DNA of 64,000 bases from Dysosmobacter welbionis (GTDB lineage: Bacteria; Bacillota; Clostridia; Oscillospirales; Oscillospiraceae). The notes beneath the pieces were generated by a model. That model had not been told where the DNA came from. It saw only the letters and a list, made by a program, of their open reading frames with translations, and did no database searches. The DNA lies in the NCBI RefSeq assembly GCF_005121165.3, contig NZ_CP034413.3, forward strand, positions 3,434,001-3,498,000. Direction: 5' to 3'. The first letter of the stretch is position 1. Each line of letters opens with the position of its first letter. Position numbers and translations under genes: made by a program. Of this stretch, positions 34,284-43,082 are shown piece by piece.

Positions 34284-34307
34284 TTTTATATAGTCAAAAT
34301 ATAAATT
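34284..34307 (-). repeat. Right inverted repeat of the invertible segment
   Basis: Inverse copy of the repeat at 34047-34070; on the minus strand it reads AATTTATATTTTGAC-T-ATATAAAA. Confidence 0.85.
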
Positions 34308-34655
34308 TTGAAATAAAAATATTCTAAAGAGAAAAGGATCGAACAGACGCTGACCCGTGACACCCGGACAGCGCGCTAGACAGATACGGTGTCCAAGAAA
34401 ACTCAGTAATCCACAGCGGACGAATCTGCGGTCTGCTTTCGTCTGCTGCTGGAGCATTTCCAGGAGCGGTCTCTAAATGAACCGCTTATCGTCAGTTGGG
34501 AGGAGGTGATGGGACATGCTCTGTGATTTTCCTGTTCGCAGTGTTTACAGGCGGTCTCCGGAGCGGGAGCCGCCTGTAAAGCGGCTGTATCATTGTGCGT
34601 TCTGAACCTGAAGCGCAGGGGTTATAAAGAAGTTATAAAAGGAGGAAACGAGAAA
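34308..34655 (+). promoter_or_regulatory. Leader of the surface-protein gene
   Basis: No convincing promoter is visible between the switch and the gene. The region holds a possible five-codon ORF (34509-34526, MGHAL) with GGAGG upstream and a strong hairpin at 34544-34580 (TTTACAGGCGG/CCGCCTGTAAA) without a T-run. AAAGGAGGAAACG just before 34656 is the ribosome-binding site of the large gene. Confidence 0.45.
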
Positions 34656-37600
34656 ATGAAGAGAAAGTTGCTGTCTGTCCTGATGGCGCTCTGTCTAATA
34701 CTGACGTTGCTTCCTACGGCAGTGTTTGCAGAGGAACTCACACCTCCGGAAGAATCCGGAGAACAGCAGGAAGAGCAGATCAAGGAGCCTTCGACTCCTG
34801 AAAAGGAGCCAGACGATCCGGAGAAAGAGCAGGAGGGAGAAGAGGACCTTCAGCCCAGTGACGGGGATCCGGAACTGCCCGCCGGTGACGGAGAGGATGA
34901 AAGGGATCCGCAGACGCCGGAAGACGGTGTACAGGACCCCACCGGGGAGGAAATCCCTGAAAATGGCAGCACCTCTGTGCCGAATGAGGTGCCGCTTCAG
35001 GAGATCATTCTTCTGGAGGAGTCCGCCGTTACCATGGAACAGAACGGCGGGACGACGGAATATGACTCCGTCAGTGCGGCCATCGACGCTACGCAAGCGT
35101 ATAACAAAGACACCAACAAAGGGCTGTACACCATTACACTGAATGAGAACTTGGCTGAAGACGTGGTGATCCCGGAAGGCCGGTATATCAAAATCGACCT
35201 GAACGGCCACACCCTGACCAATAAGGAAAGTCATACGATCTTCAACAAAAGCACCCGGATTACCATTGTGGATACCTCCGCGGAGAAGACCGGCGTGGTG
35301 GATAACATCAGCCATGGCAGGGGTGCGGTGTACAACAACATCAATGCGGCCATCACCCTGCAGGGCGGCTCTTATACCCGCTCTCAGGAGGCCAGTACCG
35401 GCAGCGACGCAAGCGGCAGCAACAGCTGGTATGTGTTGAAGAACTTCGGCACCATGACCATCAAAGACGGCGTCACGGTGAAGTTTTCTGATAGCAACTC
35501 CGGCCTCTATTCCAGCCTGATCGGCAATGGCTGGCAGAACAGCTCCGCAGCGGAGGCTGGATCCAATGGTGAGCCCCAGCCCAGCGCGGGCGGGAAGCAA
35601 GCCAAGCTGACCATCAATGGCGGCACCTTTACCGGCGGCCAGATCACAGTAAAGAATGACGATTACGGAGAGCTGACCATTACCGGCGGCAACTTCACGC
35701 AGCCCGGCGAGAATCGCTATGCCGTATATAATGCCAACACGGCAACGATCTCCGGCGGCACATTTACCGCCGAGAGCACGGTTGTGGGCTCTGACTACTT
35801 TGCAGGCGAGGCCAACACCGGCAAGCTGACCATTTCGAAAGGAACATTCACCAGTGAGAGCAGCGGAACCGCCATTTCCATGGGGGCCGGCGCGGATCTC
35901 ACGCTCACCGGCGGCACCTTCCAGACGCAGGGCGACGGCTCTTCGTACGTGATCAGTCTGGCAGAAACGGCCACAGCAGAAATTTCCGGCGGCAGCTTCC
36001 CCGGCGCCGAGGCGGCGCGGGTTGTCAACAGTTCCGACGCCTTCAGGGATGGTTACGGCGTGGTGGAAAATCCGGATGGCTCCCTCTCTGTCGGGGTGAA
36101 AGACGAGTCCGCCGAGGCGGTCGTGATTGCCCGGGATGGAAGCAGAACCAACTACCTGACTTTGAGTGCGGCTGCGAAAGCAGCGCCTGCCGGCAGCACC
36201 GTCCAGCTGCAGAAGAATCTCGTGCTCACCTCCGGCATCAGCACTGTAAATTATGGCGTGACCATTGATCTCAATGGCTATGATATTGACGGCACGGCAG
36301 TTACCAGCAGTGACGGCGCAGTGGCATTGAAGACGAATTACAGCAGTAAGCCGGTTGACGGCGTGGACTCCACTATGCGGCTCATCAACTCGGTTTCCGG
36401 GCAGGGCGGCACCATTCAGGCGAAGCTGCCTGTCAGCGTGAAATCCGGGAACAGTACGATTCCGCTGCCCGCCGAAATCGGCGCCGGCGTGACACTTGTG
36501 GTTCTGGAGGGCGGTACGGATGCTGTCAAGCTGGACAGCAGCGCGTATCTCCTATACAGTGAAACTGCGGCAGACTATATTGCCAACGGCGGCTTCCGGG
36601 TGAGCGTCGGCGGTGTCGACCGCATTTATGGCCGCTATGCCAATGCGGCGAGTGCTGCCGGGGACAATGCCGTCGTGACGCTTCTGCACGATTATACTGG
36701 AAGTGACAAGATCTATTCCGGCAGCCGCAGCGGCACGCTGAATCTTGCCGGCAGAACGTATACTTACACAGGCTCAGACGCGATTGTAGATGTCAATTAT
36801 GAGAATGTCGGCCTCACCATCCAGAACGGCACCCTGATGGGGACAAGCCCTGAGGCAGATGGAGCTCAAGTGCTGTACAGCAACAGTTCCCTCACCCTGG
36901 AAGGTGTTACCGTCGACGTTAAGGGAGAAGATATCTACGGCATCGTCACCAACGGCACCAATGTGAAGAACGCCATCGCCCTGAAGAACAGCACCCTCAA
37001 CGTGCCCAATGGGAACGGCATCTACTTCCCCAGCACCGGGACAGTGACCATCGAAAACTCCATCATCAACGCCAAGTATGTGGGTGTGCAGATGTGCGCC
37101 GGCAGTCTGGCAGTACGGGGAGCGCAGACGGCCATCACAGTGACAGGGGAGCCGACGCAAAAAACTGACAGCGACGGCGTCATCGGCGACGGCGCTGCCA
37201 TCTCCATTGTGGAGCGGGAGGGCTATCAGGACCTGGGCACCGTCACCATTGAGGACGGAACCTTCCAATCCGCAGAAAGTGTTGATGCAGTCAAGGCCTA
37301 CGCCTTCAATAATGCGGATAAGACGGAAGAAGCATGGCCCACTGCCGGCGAGGTAGTTTCCGTCTCCGGCGGCACCTTCTCCGCTGAAGTGCCGGAGGCC
37401 TTGTGCCAGGACGGCTATGTGGCGGTCAAGGATGAGAACGGCAGCTTTGTGGTGGGGAAAGATCCCGCCAAGACCTTTGTGGCGCAGATAGGCGACAGGG
37501 AGTTCACCACGATCCAGGGAGCCATTGACGCGGCCGTCTCCGGCGACACGGTTCAGATCAAACCCGGGACCTATGCCGAGGATCTCACAATCAGCAAGAA

Positions 37601-39596
37601 GATCACGCTGCTTGGCAGCGGCGCGGGCGAAGCCGGCACGATCCTGACGGGAACGGTCAGTGTTGCCGCGGATGGCGTCACACTGGATGGCATCTGGTTC
37701 CAGCAGACCTATTCTGAGGAGGACTCTAAGGACCAGGGTGCCTGCAAATTAAAAACCACGGAAACGGGAACAAATCTTACCATCCAAAACTGCATTGTTC
37801 AGCGGATGACCGGCACTGCAATTCCCTATGGCGCCATTGTTCATTACGGCGCCGCCGAAGGAACCCTGACTCTGAAAAACACGGAATTGATCGCCCCTGT
37901 TGCCGGGACCGCAGACGAAATCAACAGTGCGTCTCCTTCTGTGATCGGCGTTGCTGCTTGGGCGCAAACCGGCGAGAATATCGACGAAGCGTGGAAGCTG
38001 GTTGTAACAGACTGTACCATCCGTACCAACGGATTTGCGGTGTTTGACCGTTGGAACAACGCCACCTATACCAATACGACCTTCACCGGACTGGAAGGCG
38101 TGGAGGGACTCGATGACATCGAGGTCAAAACGTGCTATATGGCGCTCAATAATCCCCATGCAAATGATGTGACATACGATCATTGCACCTTCCGGAACAT
38201 GCGCAGCTGGGGAATGCTGGTTGCAGGCGAAGAGCTCACGGTGACAGACTGCACCTTTGATGGAACAAACCAGTCCTGTGCGATCTCTGTGGCCTATGGT
38301 ACAATCGACAAGTGTACGATTACGGGGAACACCTTTGATCTGAGCGGCAGCGGCAGCGGAATTATGTTCAGCGGCGCGGTGACCGAAACCTCCACAATCA
38401 CAGTTGCGGACAACACATTCAAAAACTGCAGCCAGGAGGGCGGATACTGCGTCAATAATACCAGCGCTGTGGAAGGAGAGCAGGTTGCTCCGATCACGGT
38501 CACAGGATCCACCTTTATCGACTGTGCGAACAAGTATCTGAACCAGGTAAATGTGGAGGAAGCCGCAGCCTCTGATACCGCTTACGTGGTGTCCGGAAAC
38601 ACGGAGACGTACTACGAGACGCTGGCAGAGGCGATCTCCTCCGCGCCCGTGGGTTCGGCCGTGTATCTGCTGAAGGACATCAGTGAAACGGTCTCCGTCT
38701 CCAAGAACATCTCTATTTACACAAACGGCCATGCTTTCAGTGCGGCAAATATCCAATGTGCCGCAAACTACTATGTGCGGCAGATCTCGGGAGGGTATGA
38801 GGTTTATTATTCTGCCCCATCTACCGGCTCCGGCGGCTCTGACAGCGATCCCAGTTACGCCCCCATCCTGGATGTCGGCAGCGGCGGCAGCGTGAAGGTG
38901 AATCCCCGGACTCCCGAGGAGGGCGACAAGGTGACCATCACCCCGGATCCCGACAGCGGTTATGGGGTGGACGAGGTCATCGTCACCGACCGGAATGGCC
39001 GGGAGATCGACGTCACCGCCAATCGGGACGGCACCTATACCTTTGAACAGCCCCGCGGCCGGGTGACCATCGAAGTCACCTTCACCCGCACCGGAGAGAG
39101 CGCCTTCTTTACCGATGTGCCGGAGACCTTCTGGGCCTACGATGAGATCGCCTGGGCCTATGACAACGGCTACGTCAACGGCACCACGGCCACGACGTTC
39201 AGCCCCAACGGCAGCATCACCCGCCAGCAGGTGTGGATGATCCTGGCGCGGCTCAGCGGACAGTCTCCCGCCAACATGGCAGAGGCGCGCACCTGGGCCA
39301 TGGACAACGGCATCTCCGACGGCACCAACCCCGGTGCGGCGGTGACCCGGCAGCAGCTGGTGGCCCTGCTGTACCGCTTTGCGGAACTGCGGAATTATGC
39401 CAACGGCCAGCGGGCCGATCTGAGCGCCTATCCGGATGCCGGCAGCGTGGCGGGGTACGCAGTGGAACCCCTGCAGTGGTCCGTGGCCAACGGCATCGTG
39501 GGCGGCACCAGCGCAGGGACGCTGAACCCCGCTGGAACAGCCACCCGCGCCCAGTTCGCGGTGATCCTTTATCGCTTCTGGAATCAGGTGGCCTGA
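34656..39596 (+). CDS. Large SLH-domain surface protein with beta-helix-like repeats
   Basis: 1646 residues. A signal peptide (MKRKLLSVLMALCLILTLL...VFAEE) is followed by a very acidic Pro/Glu/Asp linker (about 25-130). The long middle part has many Gly-Gly-Thr-Phe turns (TINGGTFTGG, TITGGNFTQPG, TISGGTFTAES, TLTGGTFQTQG) and later right-handed beta-helix units (FTTIQGAIDAAVSGDTVQIKPGTYAEDLTISKKITLLG). A Bacterial-repeat-like module follows (PEEGDKVTITPDPDSGYGVDEV). The C-terminus has three SLH repeats (FFTDVPETFWAYDEIAWAYDNGYVNG..., AEARTWAMDNGISDG..., VEPLQWSVANGIVGG...), anchoring it to cell-wall polymer. The upstream invertible promoter suggests phase-variable expression. Adhesion or host interaction is inferred. 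Confidence 0.9.
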   Translation: MKRKLLSVLMALCLILTLLPTAVFAEELTPPEESGEQQEEQIKEPSTPEKEPDDPEKEQEGEEDLQPSDGDPELPAGDGEDERDPQTPEDGVQDPTGEEIPENGSTSVPNEVPLQEIILLEESAVTMEQNGGTTEYDSVSAAIDATQAYNKDTNKGLYTITLNENLAEDVVIPEGRYIKIDLNGHTLTNKESHTIFNKSTRITIVDTSAEKTGVVDNISHGRGAVYNNINAAITLQGGSYTRSQEASTGSDASGSNSWYVLKNFGTMTIKDGVTVKFSDSNSGLYSSLIGNGWQNSSAAEAGSNGEPQPSAGGKQAKLTINGGTFTGGQITVKNDDYGELTITGGNFTQPGENRYAVYNANTATISGGTFTAESTVVGSDYFAGEANTGKLTISKGTFTSESSGTAISMGAGADLTLTGGTFQTQGDGSSYVISLAETATAEISGGSFPGAEAARVVNSSDAFRDGYGVVENPDGSLSVGVKDESAEAVVIARDGSRTNYLTLSAAAKAAPAGSTVQLQKNLVLTSGISTVNYGVTIDLNGYDIDGTAVTSSDGAVALKTNYSSKPVDGVDSTMRLINSVSGQGGTIQAKLPVSVKSGNSTIPLPAEIGAGVTLVVLEGGTDAVKLDSSAYLLYSETAADYIANGGFRVSVGGVDRIYGRYANAASAAGDNAVVTLLHDYTGSDKIYSGSRSGTLNLAGRTYTYTGSDAIVDVNYENVGLTIQNGTLMGTSPEADGAQVLYSNSSLTLEGVTVDVKGEDIYGIVTNGTNVKNAIALKNSTLNVPNGNGIYFPSTGTVTIENSIINAKYVGVQMCAGSLAVRGAQTAITVTGEPTQKTDSDGVIGDGAAISIVEREGYQDLGTVTIEDGTFQSAESVDAVKAYAFNNADKTEEAWPTAGEVVSVSGGTFSAEVPEALCQDGYVAVKDENGSFVVGKDPAKTFVAQIGDREFTTIQGAIDAAVSGDTVQIKPGTYAEDLTISKKITLLGSGAGEAGTILTGTVSVAADGVTLDGIWFQQTYSEEDSKDQGACKLKTTETGTNLTIQNCIVQRMTGTAIPYGAIVHYGAAEGTLTLKNTELIAPVAGTADEINSASPSVIGVAAWAQTGENIDEAWKLVVTDCTIRTNGFAVFDRWNNATYTNTTFTGLEGVEGLDDIEVKTCYMALNNPHANDVTYDHCTFRNMRSWGMLVAGEELTVTDCTFDGTNQSCAISVAYGTIDKCTITGNTFDLSGSGSGIMFSGAVTETSTITVADNTFKNCSQEGGYCVNNTSAVEGEQVAPITVTGSTFIDCANKYLNQVNVEEAAASDTAYVVSGNTETYYETLAEAISSAPVGSAVYLLKDISETVSVSKNISIYTNGHAFSAANIQCAANYYVRQISGGYEVYYSAPSTGSGGSDSDPSYAPILDVGSGGSVKVNPRTPEEGDKVTITPDPDSGYGVDEVIVTDRNGREIDVTANRDGTYTFEQPRGRVTIEVTFTRTGESAFFTDVPETFWAYDEIAWAYDNGYVNGTTATTFSPNGSITRQQVWMILARLSGQSPANMAEARTWAMDNGISDGTNPGAAVTRQQLVALLYRFAELRNYANGQRADLSAYPDAGSVAGYAVEPLQWSVANGIVGGTSAGTLNPAGTATRAQFAVILYRFWNQVA

Positions 39597-39613
39597 GACA
39601 AATCAGAATAAGA

Positions 39614-39647
39614 CAGCAGGGCGGAGAAATCCGCCCTGCTGCTTTTT
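39614..39647 (+). terminator. Terminator of the surface-protein gene
   Basis: CAGCAGGGCGGA, loop GAAA, TCCGCCCTGCTG (12-bp perfect stem), then CTTTTT. Confidence 0.92.
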
Positions 39648-40344
39648 GAAAAAGAGAACCACCGGCAAAACCGATGGTTCCAAAAAGCTTTAGCCATGCC
39701 GAAAAAATATCCTCCTTTGGTAGAACAATGGAGGTCTGCCAACTGCTACAAGAACCAAAGGAGGAAATTGTGTGAGTACAAGGGGACAGAAATTATAGAG
39801 GAGAGGCGTACAAAGATCATGTTCACATATTGGAAGGTATCCCGCCCAAGTACAGCGTTTCACAGATTATGGGGTGTTGAAAGGGGAAAAATAGTCTGAT
39901 GATCTATGAAAGCATGCGAACATGAGATAAATATGGAAACCGGCATTTCTGGCGTAGGGGATATGACGGCGCGAAGGCGGACCACATCTTCAACGGAACA
40001 GGGGATCAAGAATCGTACTGATGGAGAAGGGGCGCACCTATATATCGGATACCGGATATAGATTGCTGTTCAAAAGGGAGCAATGCGGATACTATCTCCC
40101 TATATACAGATGGTTCCAAAACCAGCCGGAACTGCTGCCCATATTCCGCCGGAGAGGGATGAGAGGCAGGGCCTGAACCATGCGGCAAGACCGGATCGGC
40201 CGATTGCCTTTTCCGGAAGGACTCTGTGCATCTTCTGCGGCCGGGGCAACAGACTAGGGATTGGGGGAAAGATCATGCTTGTTATGCAAACTCCATCTGC
40301 GTCTCAGACAGGAAACACAGATGGAGCTGTTTCATTCGGCGGCA
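39648..40344. other. Gene-poor stretch with IS remnant
   Basis: Contains small dyads (GAACCA...TGGTTC at 39656-39680; TCCTCCTTTGGT at 39711-39722 and its inverse at 39756-39767) and the IS200-type transposase remnant. The remainder to 40344 shows no intact gene; a weak hairpin (CTCCATCTG/CAGATGGAG, 40290-40335) may end the oxidoreductase transcript. Confidence 0.45.
39755..40010 (+). pseudogene. IS200/IS605-family transposase (TnpA) remnant
   Basis: In shifting frames the sequence reads EYKGTEIIEERRTK, then DHVHILEGIPPKYSVSQIMGC, stop, KGKNSLMIYESMRT, stop, DKYGNRHFWRRGY. These are the core blocks of the Y1 transposase: the HUH-type metal motif (HVH), IPPKxSVSxxMGxLKGKSSLMIF and YGNRHFWxxGYY. 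Two in-frame stops and at least one frameshift make it dead, and the N- and C-terminal parts are missing. Confidence 0.75.
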
Positions 40345-41642
40345 CTATTTTTTCAGATTCCCCGTTGCCGGGTTGTCGATCAACCTGCCCTCCTCTGTAA
40401 AACGGGAGCCGTGGCAGGGGCAATCCCACGTGTGCTCCTGCGGGTTCCATTTCAACGCGCAGCCGAGATGGGGACAACGCTTGGCGGAAGGGGTCAGGAG
40501 GTTGACCACGGCCTCGAAGCCATTGACCACCAATTGGGGGCGAAGAATCGTTCTGGAGGGGGAAAACACCTCGGCATAGGGGCTCTGCTTCCCTTGGACA
40601 AGATCGCACAGGACCATGGCCGATACCATGGCGGAGGTCATTCCCCACTTGTTGAAACCGGTGGCCACATACAGGTCGGATGCGCTGGCGGAATAGGGGC
40701 CGATATAGGGAACGCCGTCCAGAGACATGCAGTCCTGGGTAGCCCAGTGGGATGTCTCCGCGGCCTTGGGATAGTGCCGCTGGGCGAAATCCCGCAGTTC
40801 CTGCCAGGCCCCGCCCTGTTTTCCGGTGCGGTGGTCTCCGCCACCTACCAGCAGCAAATTCTTGTAGTTGCGAAAGGACATGCCCGTCTGGGCCTCGTCC
40901 ACATACATGCCGTCTACATTCGGGGCGTTTTCCAGGGCAATCACATAGGAGCGGTGCTGATACAGTTTGGCAAAGAAGCTGCCGTGCTTATTCAAAAAGG
41001 GAAAGTGGGTGGCTACAATTATTTTGTTTGCCGTGACTTTTCCATAATCCGTAATTGCAGTTGTTCCGACCAGCTCCCGCACCGGCGTGTGCTCGCAGAT
41101 GTGCAGGCTCTTTGAAATCGCGGCGATCCATTTCAGCGGATGAAACTGGGCCTGGTTTGGATATCGAACTGCTCCGGCCACAGGGAAGGGGAGGGGGAGG
41201 CGGTCTGTAAATTCCCCAGGAACCCCCAGTTTTTCCAGGGCATCCAGCTCCCGTTCGATTTTCCGGCGGTCATTCAGAGAGTACACATAGGCGGTCTTTT
41301 CTTCAAAGTCGCAGTCCATGCCGCGGCACAGCTCCCGGTACTTCTGAAGGGCCGCTTCATTGGCATCAAGGTACTGTTTGGCCTGGCCAGCTCCAAATTT
41401 ACGGATCAGCTTGTCATAGATCAGGCCGTGCTGGGAGGTGATTTTGGCGGTGGTGTTTTTGGTGATCCCGCCGCCGATCGTCTCAGCTTCCAAGAGCAGA
41501 TAGAGGACTCCGGCCTGGTGCAGCAGATATGCACATAAAACCCCCGCTATCCCCCGCCGATAATCAATACATCGGTCTTTGCATCCTGCTCCAGATGACA
41601 AAACCCTGTATGTCCGGACGTCTGTTCCCACAATGACTCCAT
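40345..41642 (-). CDS. FAD-dependent oxidoreductase with C-terminal Rieske domain, frameshifted
   Basis: About 432 residues if one base is restored. From the ATG at 41642 (GGAGG upstream) it reads MESLWEQTSGHTGFCHLEQD...VLIIGGG and then hits TAG; one more G in the run at 41551-41555 gives the dinucleotide motif GGGIAGVLCAYLLHQAG and a clean frame to 40345. The body is DAO-type (YLLVGGGDHRTGKQG-like FAD contact; ATGFNKWGMTSAMVSA). The C-terminus is a Rieske [2Fe-2S] domain with CPHLGC and CPCHGS ligands. This is the YhfW-like family; substrate unknown. Probably intact in the living strain. Confidence 0.75.
41551..41555 (-). other. Frameshift site, G-run in the FAD motif
   Basis: Five G on the coding strand where six are needed to read IIGGGIAG. 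Loss of the FAD-binding motif by chance in an otherwise intact gene is less likely than a sequencing slip. Confidence 0.65.
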
Positions 41643-42389
41643 ATACGATCCTCCAAATGCGTAATTTAGAAATAGTGTTCTCCAAATCACGGGAACAATA
41701 TGTGGAGGTTCGACACGATGGCTCTGGATGGAAGGGCGAGCCAACGGCTCCGATGTACACGCTCACCCTGTACCGACGGAAAGACTCCGCAGATTGAAAG
41801 CCGTCATTTGCGCTTCCGCCATCCGGAAATTCCAGATGCAAGGAACAGCACTCAGCCCCAGGCAGACACAGATCTGGACGGCGCATGGGAGATGCTTTTG
41901 AAAAATCCGGCCAAAACGCAGCGCAGCGGCGCAAAGGCGGCGTTGTCCTGGAGCCTCATAAAAATTCCTTCCCGAAAAATAGTCTTGTGTTTGTGCTGCC
42001 GGTCAGCTTTGCTGTGCTTCCTGCTGCTTGCGGATATGAAAGCGGAGGCAGTCCAGACGCTCCAGCTGCGGCCTGATATACTGAATCGAAAGATGGAAAG
42101 CTGTCCCGACACAATCCGCCTCCGCAGCTGTCAATTCTTTGATAACTCTGGCCGGAAGCCCGGGCAATTCCTCTCTGGAGATACAGTGGCTCTATAAAGA
42201 GCTGCTGAAAAAGGAGGACGTTCAAAGCAAAGAGAACCGCTGTAAAGCAAAAAGACTTGTATGCAAAACAGTGCGGAATCTTCGCCAAATGCCGTCCCCC
42301 GCCATGGAAGTAGAGGCGGAACAGTCGCTCATCCGAACAACCCCGGCCAAGAGCTGCGCACACTGCGAAAGGTGGAGCGCAGGAGGTGA
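41643..42389. other. Intergenic stretch with decayed fragments
   Basis: No intact gene. On the minus strand 42191-42003 reads HCISREELPGLPARVIKELT...IQYIRPQLERLDCLRF and ends at TGA, with strong coding character but no usable start, so it may be the tail of a lost mobile-element gene. Confidence 0.4.
42003..42191 (-). pseudogene. Small protein remnant, unrecognised
   Basis: A 62-residue open stretch after an in-frame TAG, predicted all-helical and charged (ELTAAEADCVGTAFHLSIQY, IRPQLERLDCLRFHIRKQQE). There is no start codon with a ribosome-binding site. It lies near the integrase remnant and could come from the same element. Family unknown. Confidence 0.35.
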
Positions 42390-42719
42390 AGGACCTGACA
42401 CCGGATCAGCTGACAGCGTTTTTTCAGAAGGCCGGGAAAAGCGGCGTGTATGAACGCTGCTACATGGACCTGGACAACCGGCCTGCGGCGGGGAGAGCTG
42501 TTGGGATTAAAATGGACAGGCATTGACTTCCAGAGAAAAACGCTCCGTATCCAGCGGCGTATCGCCCGGCAGAACGGGGGAAACGTGAAAACAGTCTCTG
42601 GAATGATGGGCCATTACAGCGCCGGATTCACGCTGGACACCTACGCCCACGTCACCAAAGACACCCAGATCCAGGCGGTAAACACGGTCAGCGGCATCCT
42701 GACAGCAGCGAGGAACTGA
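42390..42719 (+). pseudogene. Phage-type integrase remnant next to tRNA-Arg
   Basis: One frame gives VKDLTPDQLTAFFQKAGKSG; after a shift near 42450 another gives TGLRRGELLGLKWTGIDFQR (with the catalytic Arg), then jumps directly to NVKTVSGMMGHYSAGFTLDT YAHVT with the His-box and the catalytic Tyr region. The middle of the catalytic domain is deleted and the N-terminus is gone. It ends 90 bases from the terminator of tRNA-Arg, the usual address of an island integrase. Confidence 0.75.
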
Positions 42720-42800
42720 TAGTAATGGTAGAAGTAGCCTGAAATTTCACCGGCCTGTGGCGTGATATGGGCAGAGACGAAGCGGGGGAAGGACCGGAGA

Positions 42801-42841
42801 AAAACAGAGAAGCCTGTGTTCTTAGAGAACACAGGCTTCTT
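42801..42841 (-). terminator. Terminator of tRNA-Arg
   Basis: AGAAGCCTGTGTTCT and its exact inverse (15-bp stem, 3-base loop, 42809-42841); on the minus strand it is followed by CTGTTTTTC. Confidence 0.88.
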
Positions 42842-42843
42842 GC

Positions 42844-42920
42844 TGGTACGCCCTGAGGGATTCGAACCCCCGGCCTTCTGGTCCGTAGCCAGACGCTCTA
42901 TCCAGCTGAGCTAAGGGCGC
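42844..42920 (-). tRNA. tRNA-Arg (anticodon ACG)
   Basis: 77 bases including an encoded CCA. On the minus strand it begins GCGCCCTTAGCTCAG, has D-loop CTGGATAGAGC, anticodon stem-loop CTGGCTACGGACCAG with ACG, T-arm GGGGGTTCGAATCCC and acceptor AGGGCGTACCA. The first acceptor pair is G-T. ACG reads CGU and, as inosine, CGC/CGA. Confidence 0.96.
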
Positions 42921-42948
42921 ACATCCTGTCCTGCCGGACAGCTTTATT

Positions 42949-42977
42949 ATAATAGCATGTCTGATTTCAAAATGCAA
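42949..42977 (-). promoter_or_regulatory. Promoter of tRNA-Arg
   Basis: Minus strand: TTGCAT (42977-42972), 17 bases, TATTAT (42954-42949), about 30 bases before the tRNA. Confidence 0.65.
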
Positions 42978-43014
42978 GAGTTTTTTTGGATTTTTTATGT
43001 TAATTTTCAAACCC

Positions 43015-43043
43015 TTGTAAACGCCGGGGTTCTGTGCTAAAGT
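43015..43043 (+). promoter_or_regulatory. Promoter of the DivIVA-like gene
   Basis: TTGTAA at 43015-43020, 17 bases, TAAAGT at 43038-43043; start about 33 bases before the ATG. Confidence 0.55.
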
Positions 43044-43082
43044 GGAGTTAAAGTTTTCATTCGGGAAAGAGAGAAGCGGACC

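Larger units (their letters stand above)
34047..34307. mobile_element. Probable invertible promoter segment (phase-variation switch), OFF orientation
   Basis: 261 bp bounded by 24-bp inverted repeats and lying between a tyrosine recombinase gene and a surface-protein gene. Inside are a leftward extended -10 promoter (34110-34138) and a bidirectional terminator (34169-34204). As drawn, the promoter fires away from the surface-protein gene. Inversion would move its -10 to 34239-34244 and aim it at the gene, with the start near 34251. Confidence 0.7.

Noticed and set aside
39711-39767. Dyad TCCTCCTTTGGT...ACCAAAGGAGGA as an intrinsic terminator
   Set aside because: The loop is over 30 bases and there is no T-run; it lies in the IS200 remnant and may be an end structure of the dead element.
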